From the NCBI GenBank assembly GCA_000711775.1, contig ARYC01018390.1, forward strand, positions 54,940 to 118,939: a stretch of 64,000 nt of DNA. Reading direction: 5' to 3'. Every line of letters starts with the position of its first letter. Within the stretch, counting starts at the first letter, position 1. The notes beneath the pieces are model-generated. The model was given only the letters and a program-made list of their open reading frames with translations. It searched no databases and was not told the DNA's origin. The position numbers and the translations under genes were made by a program. Positions 29,601-35,000 of the stretch are shown here, one piece after another. Origin of the DNA: Oxytricha trifallax. Taxonomy: Eukaryota; Ciliophora; Spirotrichea; Sporadotrichida; Oxytrichidae.

Positions 29601-30646
29601 TTTTTTCTTATAAACTATTTAAATCAATACTCTCAATAACAAGGCACAGATATAGTTTTTAAGGAAAGCAATAATAATCAATGCTCAAACGGTAAGCAAT
29701 CATTAAAACATGATCTTTTAATTTTTTTTAATTTTTTCATATTTGATCTTATCATTAAATTAATGATTGTATAAATTTAAATATCATTCAAATGACAAAA
29801 ATGGCATTATAATTAACCTATACTATAAAAAAAGTTATTTATCTATTTTGATAAATGTGATAATAAATTTAACTAATTAATACTTAATAAATTAATCTTT
29901 TCAAAACATCATAAATGAATTTTATAACTATAACTACATCAAATCTATATTTTTAGTTATAAAATTTGCTAAAATGTTTCTTTTGATTATAAATTAATTA
30001 TTTAGAATTTTTCATATTTATAAGGTTATATAAAATATTATTTTGATTCCAGAAGTGTCAATTAAAAAACTTTTATGCTTGAAATAAATTTCAAATTAAT
30101 TAATTTTATTGAGATTTTAATATTAGTCTTTCAAACTATATAAACTCTCTTTATAACAATATTTTTAACAGAACTTATGACCATAATTATTTAAAAGATT
30201 CTCTAGAATCCAAGATATTGTTAATTACATGTTTAACTTTATATAATTGGAATATCCAATAAATTATTTTATAATAAAACTGAAATAAAAATTATATGCC
30301 ATGATAAATTATGAATACTCTCAATACATGGAAACTTCATAAATTAATCAACAACAGTAAAATAAACAAATGAATATAATAGATTACTCAGATAAACTAT
30401 TATCAAATTATATATGTTTATTATATCTTAATTAATTTTTATAAATTATTATATAATAATTATAATTTTTTAATAATGCAAAAACAAATTTAAAAGAGGA
30501 AAAATAGACATAAAGAAAAAAATATTAGAAGTAAAAAAGACTAATCTTAATAGAGATTTCCTTAGATAGTCAATGAAGCCGAGATTTCAAATAAAAAGCA
30601 AAAGATTAAGAACGTCTATGACGACTACCCTGATTTTGATAATTGA
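1751..30646 (+). CDS. Gene A: giant beta-helix/Cys-rich/multipass membrane protein, IES-interrupted, 5' partial
   Basis: This is the germline form of one long gene, split into at least 45 MDSs that stay in order and on one strand. TAA and TAG read as Gln. From N to C the pieces encode beta-helix repeats (1.75-24 kb; typical phrases NNFASDGG, KFQNIIF), a linker region (24.0-24.4 kb), Cys-rich motifs (FRDCNPGE, CPKNAECPGG, NPGYWRSNF), about seven to eight hydrophobic segments (26.38-27.57 kb) and a Gln/Asn/Lys-rich tail ending in YDDYPDFDN and TGA. The architecture matches large ciliate surface proteins with an extracellular parallel beta-helix and a C-terminal multipass domain. That is a family-level inference; no ligand or function is known. 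Gene B, 31.5-62 kb, is its tandem paralogue. The true protein is the spliced sum of the MDS blocks listed separately. The N-terminus is not in view. Confidence 0.8.
1894..2291 (+). other. Candidate intron, or IES with pointer AGG
   Basis: The segment starts GTAACTT and ends ATTTAG. Removing it joins CRG to EIIYVD in frame. The equivalent in gene B, 37530-37592, is only 63 bp, starts GTACAG and ends TTTTTTAG. Both are compatible with a GT-AG spliceosomal intron. A 3-bp AGG pointer at the same joint makes an IES equally possible, and the longer gene A copy could be an intron that holds an IES. Confidence 0.5.
2292..2558 (+). CDS. Gene A MDS block 2 with a 71-bp IES
   Basis: Coding pieces 2292-2326 and 2398-2558 flank IES 2327-2397. 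The pointer ATCT is present at 2323-2326 and 2394-2397. The joined frame reads IYVDPTSLSALELGTF and continues through KCSRKAIQELYNYLPG and LIKEGTFSVLRLY. Gene B encodes the same segment at 37593-37857, with about three quarters of residues identical and an ATCT-flanked IES at the same codon. The hydrophilic sequence with alternating hydrophobics fits a beta-helix coil. Confidence 0.85.
3503..4405. mobile_element. Palindromic foldback element P1, 8-bp target duplication
   Basis: Two inverted arms of about 400 bp meet near 3975 around a unique loop. They share GGTAATAGCGTCCCGCAGGG and its complement. The ends read GTTCTGACCGAGACCCCC on the left and, complemented, GTTCTAACCAAGACCCCCC on the right. 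ATATATAT flanks both sides (3495-3502 and 4406-4413). The left end has extra copies of an AGCCGAGACCCCC-like unit, so the arms are not equal there. No transposase frame is visible, so it is probably non-autonomous. It sits inside an IES of gene A. Confidence 0.8.
4691..5022. mobile_element. Degenerate palindromic element P2, relative of 46581-47239
   Basis: The left part (GGCTATGTTAGCAAACATTT, then TAGAACTTAAATTCCTGAGTA) resembles the left arm of the element at 46581. The right part (TGTGTTATCT, AGTCCTTAA, GGAGTTC, then GTGTTCGCTTA) resembles its right arm. The inner halves are complementary (ATAACACAATACTTTAA against TTAAAGTATTGTG). It is shorter and clearly diverged, so it is an older copy. 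The target duplication is not certain. Limits are approximate. Confidence 0.6.
5278..5458 (+). CDS. Gene A MDS block 3
   Basis: Piece 5278-5312 encodes IVGAFNLTI. Piece 5368-5455 encodes IHFSTYSAKNSSELGPQATI followed by HMKSDER. They are separated by an IES of about 55 bp, with AAT a possible pointer. Gene B has both pieces at 38114-38148 and 38200-38290 with near-identical translation. The segment after 5455 (GGTAAACC) becomes AT-rich at once. Confidence 0.75.
5826..6050 (+). CDS. Gene A MDS block 4, beta-helix coil
   Basis: The frame reads IPYTTRFLLSSKPFNTTYKI, then LITQLEINNLYQKGDIMVLR and SNVKFQNIIFTSNPSFN. The last part is a typical pectate-lyase-like coil with an Asn-rich turn. Gene B has the equivalent at 39570-39795 and differs mainly at third codon positions. 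Several in-frame TAA/TAG codons are read as Gln. Confidence 0.85.
6363..6632 (+). CDS. Gene A MDS block 5 (three pieces)
   Basis: Piece 6368-6430 encodes EDRRFLYLWDIQHRSIILDV. Piece 6457-6535 encodes VTINYYGKAIRSPTPANIEI then TNSLL. Piece 6570-6630 encodes YITDYLNEGIMLLSDLKP. The frame was chosen by comparison with gene B (42155-42215, 42244-42325, 42358-42418), where the same residues recur with conservative changes. The pieces are separated by short AT-rich IESs. Confidence 0.8.
6740..7065. other. Unassigned coding-like segment in a gene A IES
   Basis: This segment is less AT-rich than its surroundings and has no counterpart at the matching place in gene B. Several frames are open. On the + strand 6750-7061 reads 103 codons from ATG and ends with a hydrophobic run. 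An ATG in AAAATGG context at about 6822 opens another frame, MAELDLVSSQAQSAKYPSKS. On the - strand a short YEGQWKDDK phrase resembles a MORN unit. The frames contradict each other, so I only call it a possible MDS of another gene. Confidence 0.3.
7066..8135. other. AT-rich IES, no gene seen
   Basis: This is unconserved AT-rich DNA between gene A MDS blocks 5 and 6. No long frame, repeat pair or element end was recognised. Confidence 0.5.
8136..8395 (+). CDS. Gene A MDS block 6, beta-helix coils
   Basis: About 8140-8215 and 8250-8390 are conserved against gene B 45390-45465 and 45525-45660. In gene B the frame reads NWGQVTVRNFTQKGQR, then TLFNVTVDNFVSGAFARQED and TSRNVLNID. Gene A has the same residues with few changes. 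The alternating VTV/FNV pattern is typical of parallel beta-helix strands. Confidence 0.8.
8512..8870 (+). CDS. Gene A MDS block 7
   Basis: Piece 8512-8640 encodes the DAHTMDSAVNYQILF-type segment ending in NITTADLYS. Piece 8755-8868 encodes AANLTVKNIMYTNVSTQSGQ followed by YFHFQFSGS. Gene B has these at 45985-46100 and at 46525-46580 plus 47240-47308. There the second piece is split by a 659-bp palindromic element that gene A lacks, so this copy shows the empty site (KNIMYTN, about 8797-8817). Confidence 0.85.
8980..9355 (+). CDS. Gene A MDS block 8 (three pieces)
   Basis: Pieces at about 8980-9048, 9087-9150 and 9322-9358 align with gene B 52578-52645, 52688-52756 and 52873-52912. Gene B reads TMADLTTSARVLMII, then LILNGVNFRNVTCNIILFHN and TGSLPSSTALL. 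In gene B a whole TBE transposon lies in the IES just before the first piece; gene A has only about 110 bp there. Confidence 0.75.
9448..9950 (+). CDS. Gene A MDS block 9 (four pieces)
   Basis: Pieces at about 9452-9505 (MKNLNFANNSINNNQ-like), 9570-9675, 9752-9885 (YFAIYKNYGLNFKNVTIQDF, then KYSDEFKSGTSVI) and 9905-9945 match gene B 53728-53785, 53843-53960, 54028-54145 and 54486-54530. Order and spacing of the pieces are the same, but the intervening AT-rich DNA differs in length and sequence. Confidence 0.8.
10262..10765 (+). CDS. Gene A MDS block 10 (four pieces)
   Basis: Conserved pieces are at about 10265-10345, 10425-10475, 10498-10550 and 10618-10760. They match gene B 54594-54675, 54750-54800, 54822-54875 and 56800-56985. 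The last piece encodes a turn with AAGGN before a strand, as in POMP-like repeats. In gene B the last two pieces are 1.9 kb apart because of a palindromic element and an unrelated open frame. Confidence 0.75.
11305..11585 (+). CDS. Gene A MDS block 11
   Basis: Piece 11305-11455 and piece 11478-11582 align with gene B 57150-57290 and 57319-57420. The second ends in a conserved LMSRGGIFLADYQN-type segment (Gln from TAG), a Gly-Gly turn typical of the repeat family. A (AAT)n tract follows at 11638-11685. Confidence 0.75.
11638..11688. repeat. (AAT)n microsatellite
   Basis: About 13 tandem AAT units lie in an IES of gene A. The gene B IES at the same place lacks it. Confidence 0.9.
12010..13085 (+). 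CDS. Gene A MDS block 12 (four pieces), POMP-like repeats
   Basis: Piece 12015-12075 encodes VTILVRYSNFTNNFASDGGI, the clearest beta-helix repeat in the window. Further pieces are at 12132-12160, 12505-12595 and 12968-13080 (NNHGVRSSIIAI). Gene B matches are 57770-57838, 57870-57905, 58180-58265 and 58655-58765. The phrase FxNNxASDGG is typical of chlamydial POMP and ciliate surface repeats. Confidence 0.85.
13490..14330 (+). CDS. Gene A MDS block 13 (two pieces)
   Basis: Piece about 13508-13555 reads NIPDQLQQKVLASRGIY. Gene B 59378-59430 reads YIPDSLQQKILQTRGII. Piece 14277-14325 reads SMSISKASLLVKD, with gene B at 59552-59598. Between the two lies about 720 bp of AT-rich IES with a 20-bp tandem duplication at 13720-13760. 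Confidence 0.75.
13718..13762. repeat. Tandem duplication in an IES
   Basis: The 22-bp unit containing TTCTATATTCTAGTAAACTA is present twice in a row, followed by a partial third copy. Confidence 0.8.
14856..15207 (-). CDS. Hypothetical protein, nested, frame uncertain
   Basis: The - strand is open for about 116 codons from 15203 to a TGA at 14856-14858. Phrases include LWKFLEQLKFTTHGIYSSFF, LLERYFHSRLGKEPIEKHTG and KNVSKSILNDIWPL. A 32-nt segment, 14947-14978, begins GTAAGTAT and ends TTATAG; splicing it would move the end to a TGA at 14869-14871. A competing frame from an ATG at 15207 reads MNREWTLEIFGTIKIHNAWD and ends after 57 codons. With only TGA as stop, open frames are not strong evidence. 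I do not recognise the family. Confidence 0.35.
15683..16164 (+). CDS. Hypothetical protein, nested, two MDSs
   Basis: The second piece, about 15916-16164, reads NTKWCTVCDFRDCMENKFTL, then ELREDIRFTVYEESNYYDYS and QFFNRERVYIYYIKSHKQQ, and stops at TGA 16162-16164. Its composition is clearly coding. The first piece, 15683-15770, reads DENSITISGYELISRHQSWQ and LKNKTLRP in the same sense. About 150 bp of AT-rich sequence, probably an IES, separates them. The two CxxC-like cysteines are noted, but no family is recognised. It is not part of gene A, whose flanking MDSs are unrelated. Confidence 0.5.
15765..15786. other. Degenerate C4A4-like telomeric tract
   Basis: The sequence CCCCTAAATCCCTAAACCCC resembles imperfect telomeric repeats. 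It could be chance in an A/C-rich stretch, or a relic of a TBE end. Confidence 0.35.
16331..16915. other. AT-rich IES
   Basis: AT-rich eliminated-type DNA lies between the nested block and the next gene A MDS. No feature is recognised. Confidence 0.5.
16918..18395 (+). CDS. Gene A MDS block 14 (four pieces)
   Basis: Piece 16920-16975 encodes IGSITLNNITFQDRI, and gene B 60005-60060 has the same pattern. Piece 17578-17655 matches 60415-60488. Pieces 18236-18275 and 18313-18390 match 60523-60565 and 60592-60665. The 580-bp gap at 17656-18235 is only about 35 bp in gene B, so gene A carries inserted DNA there. That insert includes an unassigned less AT-rich patch at 17801-17890. Confidence 0.7.
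19125..19390 (+). CDS. Gene A MDS block 15
   Basis: Pieces 19128-19215 and 19278-19385 align with gene B 61335-61410 and 61462-61572. They contain a repeated SNVT/SNVTF-type strand (TCAAATGTGAC occurs in both copies) and the conserved segment LMRIDASR. IESs of about 60 bp (A) and 50 bp (B) separate the pieces. Confidence 0.75.
19440..19812. mobile_element. Palindromic MITE-like element M1, diverged
   Basis: Inverted arms of about 140-180 bp share AGGCAGTTAACTTTG on the left and CAAAGTTAACTGC on the right. The inner motifs (AGAGAATTAAAAATTAGATGGA; ATCTCGCTCCAGTAATGCGATA) match the elements at 40344, 55396 and 58773. It lies in an IES of gene A. The arms have diverged, so it is an older copy. 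Confidence 0.65.
19843..19965 (+). CDS. Gene A MDS block 16
   Basis: This block is conserved against gene B 61892-61990 (for example ATATTTGAGATAAAAAGG followed by an ACATATG-type segment). The sequence fits another Asn-rich beta-helix coil (NNITNFSRNF-like). It is the last block for which both paralogues are visible. Confidence 0.7.
19966..20901. other. AT-rich IES
   Basis: No coding segment or repeat is recognised. Gene B has different AT-rich sequence after the matching MDS. Confidence 0.5.
20910..21744. mobile_element. Palindromic foldback element P3 with iterated ends, 8-bp target duplication
   Basis: This near-perfect inverted repeat has arms of about 400 bp and a centre near 21327. 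AAATAATC flanks both ends exactly (20902-20909 and 21745-21752). Each end carries three spaced copies of CTAAGTCGGTGCA, or its complement, within about 100 bp, a likely binding array for a transposase. Subterminal GGAGTTCGAATCAGAAG in the arms resembles a pol III B box. No coding frame is seen, so it is probably mobilised in trans. Confidence 0.85.
21753..22640. other. AT-rich IES
   Basis: No coding segment is recognised. A patch at 21765-21810 with GATCCTCTCTC and TTTATCGCAT is slightly less AT-rich and may be a relic of an M-type element. Confidence 0.4.
22650..22806 (+). CDS. Gene A MDS block 17
   Basis: Two less AT-rich pieces lie at about 22655-22690 and 22728-22805. The second reads GALISDKREQDSKVEQSMQL then TLMQI in a TGA-free frame. 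No gene B copy is in the window for comparison, so frame and limits are less sure. Confidence 0.55.
22869..22895 (+). mobile_element. Solo TBE-like terminus
   Basis: CAAAACCCCAAAATCCCTTT followed by AACGATTT closely resembles the first 27 bp of the full TBE at 48311 (CAAAACCCCAAAACCCTTTA). The following 70 bp keep a weaker resemblance, including a GTTAGTC motif. No partner end was found within 5 kb, so this is a decayed or recombined copy in an IES. Confidence 0.6.
23720..23990 (+). CDS. Gene A MDS block 18, last beta-helix repeats
   Basis: The clear frame reads NNYFARNFASIKGGAIYYNK, then FKPKVYRNNTFVSNYAPYGP and NIAGY. The upstream part, 23725-23755, has NGGAIQFACSTC in a different frame, so a short IES probably lies between about 23757 and 23800. 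GGA-[IV]-Y/F turns after an Asn-rich loop mark the end of the beta-helix region. Confidence 0.75.
24020..24385 (+). CDS. Gene A MDS block 19, linker domain
   Basis: Piece 24030-24165 reads YPYGVRVISYDNYSLASGQE, then YTGSIQVQVIDPEYNIINTD. Piece 24200-24375 reads VKIEAFDSTYKVSGQTQIKL, then EMGIGMFNDVEFQAIPGSKN and ITYKIFATT. This beta-rich domain, with the PGS turn, follows the beta-helix in related ciliate surface proteins. A short IES separates the pieces. A G10 run at about 24394-24404 marks the change to unrelated DNA. Confidence 0.8.
24445..24710 (+). CDS. Hypothetical protein C-terminus nested in gene A
   Basis: This continuous frame of about 85 codons reads KFLRVGRATKAISYKTFKEN, then ENQKRYAALNRFDFLYIKDH and DEDDIQLIIINKLQQLYDIF, and ends SQMPQFKQ with TGA at about 24706-24708. 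Because it ends in a stop it cannot be part of gene A, which continues with FRDCNPGE downstream. Charged, balanced composition and higher GC support real coding. It looks like the final MDS of another gene lying inside a gene A IES. The family is not recognised. Confidence 0.55.
24925..25140 (+). CDS. Gene A MDS block 20, Cys-rich domain start
   Basis: Piece 24925-25040 reads ISKIFKVDYNRTNETFNQDT, then VQFNFRDCNPGEINV. Piece 25075-25138 reads CSLCSGNTFQFDLNEKTCLE. The frame changes between them, so an IES of about 30-35 bp is expected. FRDCxPGE followed by CxxCxxGxY/F is a hallmark of Cys-rich extracellular repeats in ciliate membrane proteins. Confidence 0.8.
25862..26165 (+). CDS. Gene A MDS block 21, membrane-proximal Cys-rich domain
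   Basis: This is one uninterrupted frame: GSQCPKNAECPGGREINICL, INKIDVNPGYWRSNFYSSNV, MQCLLNEACIGGKLSEEYIS, YPLCKYGYGGNLCHNCL and NGLLFTRIGKHE. Cys spacing (CP..AECPGG, GYWR, C...C.GG, GY.G.LC..C) matches the domain that precedes the multipass region in this ciliate family. TAA and TAG codons are read as Gln. Confidence 0.85.
26340..26885 (+). CDS. Gene A MDS block 22, membrane segments 1-4
   Basis: The frame starts FKCGLCPSKAGNI. Hydrophobic segments follow: LKITGIFLALTLALTLLLWV; IRIFLNYVQILSSAAAF; LVIAILPIIMCFIFAILFYI; VIVSTIVVIYTLHPTIT. A conserved loop, FNLEWPVYLQSFF and SFDCFLQDTGF, lies between segments 2 and 3. This is the longest MDS of gene A. A conventional-code reading sees only 26383-26760, because TAA at 26758 must be read as Gln to continue. 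The arrangement is typical of ciliate multipass surface proteins. Confidence 0.85.
26898..27595 (+). CDS. Gene A MDS block 23, membrane segments 5-8
   Basis: Piece 26900-27255 reads EIDKNEEWL, DLEIRCWSGQHLLWALSIGI, PSLAVWVIGLPTFAFFYFYK, then KVFLVSVNVFLNLYSGIFKA and LLSLAVLNLIT. Piece 27307-27590 reads RVQQRLQPYNNPVINILEQR, IVTFFGALFFVSKEISDI and LFAFIGILAANIWFILLWGY. An AT-rich gap of about 50 bp separates them. Three to four further membrane spans bring the total to about seven or eight. The C-terminus would then face the cytoplasm if the Cys-rich part is outside. Confidence 0.85.
27700..28135 (+). CDS. Gene A MDS block 24, cytoplasmic tail part 1
   Basis: The frame reads RKANLNSYGKSEVSSKNRKD, then PQTGKPSDIFFTSRYTDLSI, IGDRKQTLSENRKISKLSQK and AKKGQMLLTINETWNSKIKQ. 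It is hydrophilic, Lys/Gln/Asn-rich and low in complexity towards the end. The 3' limit, about 28000-28135, is unclear because the sequence grades into AT-rich DNA. Confidence 0.7.
28136..28900. other. AT-rich IES
   Basis: Very AT-rich DNA lies between two tail-coding blocks. No feature is recognised. Confidence 0.5.
28905..29720 (+). CDS. Gene A MDS block 25, tail part 2 (five pieces)
   Basis: Pieces, each TGA-free with coding composition: 28908-29055 (MIESIYSESNLRPTATGMHT, QIDAKVKLDTQLPL, GQRFLDVSIQLN); 29072-29165 (SQIDKETHSDQIYQGDTVYS, FQQQNNSSR); 29198-29255 (FYASEIEKIKQKLIETKVQ); about 29315-29400; 29620-29715 (NQYSQQQGTDIVFKESNNNQ). All are Gln/Asn-rich and hydrophilic, consistent with a long cytoplasmic tail. 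Frames are inferred without a paralogue in view. Confidence 0.65.
30520..30646 (+). CDS. Gene A last MDS with stop codon
   Basis: The frame reads DQSQQRFPQIVNEAEISNKK, then QKIKNVYDDYPDFDN, and stops at TGA 30644-30646. Composition rises sharply against the flanking DNA. Everything after the stop is AT-rich, so this is taken as the 3' end of gene A. Confidence 0.7.
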
Positions 30647-31542
30647 AAATTACAAATAATTTAACAAATTACAATGCCTATACATAATTGAATTATGGAG
30701 ATATAATAAGTACATTGCAACATCGTTATTTTAAATTATAAATTTCATGATAAGAGCAAAATAAACTAAGAAATAAATCAAAAACATTATATTTATATCA
30801 AATTTATAAAAACTCCTCTCTTTTTTACATTTATATATTGTATATTTAATTAGATCTTCTAGGGATAAAGATAAAGATAGTTGCTTAATTTAAAAATCAT
30901 TCAAAAGGATAATTTGAATAATATAAATTTGATAAAAAATACATTTGAAAATCTAAATTTATATATTTAATTAAACTAATCGCGTGATTTAAGAGATTTA
31001 AATTCCAATAATTTTTATATCTATTTCATTAAACATTTATAATTAATATTTACTCTAGAAGAAAACTTTTGTTAATTTAAGAATATATATTCAAAGAATA
31101 TAACTTAAATTAATTTTAATTGATAATAATCAAAATAATGCAATGAAATGAATTGCAATTTTTTATAAAATAATTACAGAGGTTTTGTTTATTAATCTAT
31201 CGAATATTTTAAAACATATTTTTAAAAAAGAGTGCATTAACTATTTAAAAATTATTAATTAATCTCACTATTATATTAAAAAATTTTATTTCAATTATTA
31301 TGTGTTAATTGTTAAAATTAATGCAAGATAAATATAAATAATTCTAATAGTTTCTTTTGTTATTATGCAAGACAATTTCTAAACTAATTTTATCTCAAGA
31401 TTTTTATTTTCTAAAACTTTAAAGTAAATTTTAATTAATCATTGTGAAGATGCAAGTTTTAAAATTTAAATTATTATTAATACTAATACTAAAACAAGAA
31501 ATTTAAACTAAGATATTTTATAAATATGACAGAATATACCTA
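30647..31542. other. Spacer between gene A and gene B
   Basis: About 0.9 kb of AT-rich DNA lies between the stop of gene A and the start of gene B. If the genes form separate macronuclear chromosomes, chromosome breakage and new telomere addition would fall here. No telomeric repeat is present, as expected when telomeres are added de novo. No conserved breakage motif was recognised. Confidence 0.5.
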
Positions 31543-31645
31543 ATGAACTTAATAATTTTCTCACTCAAGTCTATATAAATATATGCAATAGTTTTGTTGC
31601 CATCCTATTTCAGTCAATGCGTTTTTGGAGTAGTTTAAGAATACA
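31543..31645 (+). CDS. Gene B first MDS: start codon and signal peptide
   Basis: The ATG at 31543 opens MNLIIFSLKSIQIYAIVLLP, then SYFSQCVFGVVQEY. This is a short basic N-terminus, a hydrophobic core and a small-residue region, as in a signal peptide. An earlier ATG at about 31526 stops within a few codons. This is the only clear start codon for the family in the window. The next coding piece is 4 kb downstream. Confidence 0.6.
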
Positions 31646-32028
31646 ATTTAAATTGATTTTTCAATTATAAATTAAAATAATATAAATTTATTTTAAAAGT
31701 GATTAATTAATTCTTAATAATTGCCTTATATATAAAAAATATTTGCTTAGTATTATGTAGTTTTTCATTATAGATGTTAAATTAAATTAAAAGAAAAATG
31801 TCACTACATTAAACTAAGAGAATCTTTTATTCTTTCAAATAATTAACAAATGCTTTTTTTGCCTCCCCTTCTAAGATCCTATATGATTGAAATAACATCA
31901 GAGTATAATCTCTTACAACTAATCTTTTATAATTATTTTCACAAAAATCTTCTTAAAATTATATAAAATAATTTTATTAAAATAAAATTTTTACTATTAC
32001 GGAAAATATAACCAAAAATTATATATAT

Positions 32029-32062
<34 letters not shown>

Positions 32063-35000
32063 GACTAGATTTTCAATTTCTCCAAATTCCTCATTGACAT
32101 AATTAAAATAGTATAAATAATATCAAACAATGAATTCTTTTTCTACATGCATGATTATATAAATTATATATTTTTTTAATATTTGTAACGGATAATAATA
32201 ACTCTATATTTATAACTTTGCAATTTAATTTCATTCTCTACTGGTCAGATTCAAATCATTTCGGAATAATTAAAATAAAAGTTTGATGAAATAGGTTGAT
32301 TTTTTTCAAAATTTTAAAAGCAACTTTCATACAAAAAACTTAGACTAAAACATTCAAAATTGAAACAAATAAGATAATATATCGCAAAATCTTGAAGGAT
32401 TCATAAACTTAACTCTTTCCGTTTATTTTATCACTTTTCTATTTGATCATTATCTTAAAAAGAGATTCCTTATCTTTTTTTTTGCATCTATTTAATGCTT
32501 ATCTGTAAACTATATTTTTATATGTTACCTAAAAGGTTTTAATGGTATGAAAGAAGGAACCTTCAAAGAAAGATGTTAAAGTTAATTTTTTAAGAAAATT
32601 TACACTGTAGGATTACAATTGAAACTATTATTATAAATATAAATAGTATCAGTTATTGTTGAGCAATTATTAGGTATAGTTGATCAATTTAAACGAACAT
32701 GGGCTCATTTTGATAGAGAATATACATTAACAGAACTTTAATATTGACTGTACTTCTTTATAGCATCTAACAGCGAGTAACTTGACTAAAATATAATGCC
32801 TAGAAATTCGATAAATATAATTGTGCCCTCCAATGAATGTCTAGTTAACTAGCTCTATTTTTTCTATAAAATATTACCGTCAATCAAAAAATCAAGGTTT
32901 TTTTTAAGATAAATTTATATTCTTTATAAAATAAGCCCATGTTCGTTTCAACACAAAGTGCCATTAATATTATTTAGAGTAATTAATTTTATATTAAATT
33001 CCAATTTTGAAAAGTATTCCTACAAAAATTAAATATTTTATTTAAAAAATGTTTAATCTCTCAATTTAAGTTTTTTGTTAAGTGAATATATTTATTTATA
33101 ACTATTAGCAATAAAATAAGATTGACATTTAGTATTAAAATTTTGGCATTTTTCATTTTTATATAATTCCAAAAAAAATAACAAGTATTGTTTTATTATT
33201 AAAAATGTGGACTTATATTTAGTAAAAGATATTACATTATAATTATTCCATTTTAACTGCTTAATTATTTTATTTTAAGGATTTATTATTTATAACATCC
33301 AAAAAAATCCATTATTTTTTTTTAAAGAGAAATAGTCTTTCTCATTCTTATTAAGGCATATAGACTAGATTATATCTTTAGAGCCACTATAATTTAGAAT
33401 TATCTTAAAAGATATTAATTGAATTCTCTAAATAAGACCTCAAAAAGATCTAATTTAATAAAATGGAGTTATTAAATTTGATTAATATTAAGCATGAATT
33501 TTTGAAAATAAAAAATTATATAAATTTGTTTAATAACAGAATTATATTTTAATATTTCAATTATAAAATAAAATGGGTTTATAGAGTAATCTACAAGTGT
33601 TGAATCTCACTTGAAACTGCTTATTATTTCTATTTTTTCATGAATGTGAGTAATTATCTTTCGCAACTTTCATCTTTTAAATCTATTTTTTACTATTTTA
33701 GAAAGTTTCTCTTTTATATTTATCATAATTATTGACTTTTCAAATTATAGTGCATTTATATTGCGAAAATTTTATTCAATAAAAAACTCGTATAATAATG
33801 CGAAAACTAAAGATTGAATAATACACTAATCAATAGTATCTACTCTTTTCATAAATAAAATTAAATTGAGGAGAATAAAAATTAATTAATTTGCTTAAAA
33901 GTCTATTTTTTGACTTAAAATTATTCAAACTTTGATCACACATAATATCTATGAATTTGTACTTGCATTTCTATATCATCTAATTATAATTCCAATTATA
34001 AATATCATCGCAGTTTTTTTCATTTTAAAAATATATAATATCCCAATGTTTTTCTATTTTATTAATATAACTCAAACTTTTAATATCATTTGTTAAATTT
34101 CAATTTTATGTAATTATATTAAATTTAATTTTAAAATTTATCTATGTTTATAATATAGAATCACATCCTCTTGGCATTCATTTCTATTTAATTGTAAAAA
34201 ATATTAAAAAACTTTAATTATATATTATTTATTTAAAAAATCCCATGATTTATATCCAGCAAGAAACTAATTGTCTGATTTTTATAAGCAGTATTGCAAT
34301 TTTACTTTTAATTACAAATGAATAACATATTGTGGGAATATAAAAATTAAGCTTAGTTTGAGTATCTGAGATATATATGTATTATAAGCATAATTGCTCA
34401 TATATGGCTGATTAAAATAAATATACTTATTAATATTATACTTACTGGATCTATAATAAACCTAAAACAAACTTGTGTTCTTATCATTTTTTCTTTATTA
34501 TTATTAAACTTTTTCATCTAAAAATTCTTAAAGTTTATATTAAATTATCAATATGAAAAAATAAAACAATTTGAATAAAAGTCGAGAATACTGGTAATAC
34601 CTTAGTGAAACTCAATTTAAATTCAAATAAGTGTGCGTTTATCTCATTCTGCTTTCGAGTCTTATGTAAATAACAAATGCGGATGTATAATGTGAAAAGG
34701 AAAATTAATATTCCTTCATAATAAATTAGATTCGACTCTAAATAATTTTATTAAAGAAAATAATAATTTCACTTTTTAGTTAAATTATGTCCTGGAAAAA
34801 TACATTAAATTTCAAATATTAAGAATATACAAATTTAATCTCGAAATTTAATGAATAAATTTATTTTAAAAATCAAGCTATTAAATTATATTTTTATTTT
34901 AGCTTAAAAAATAATTAAAATTTTCAAATGCAAGTTAATTTATAATATTATGATCTATAAACCTTGAAGTGTGAATGTAAGTAAAGCATGCATTTACATA

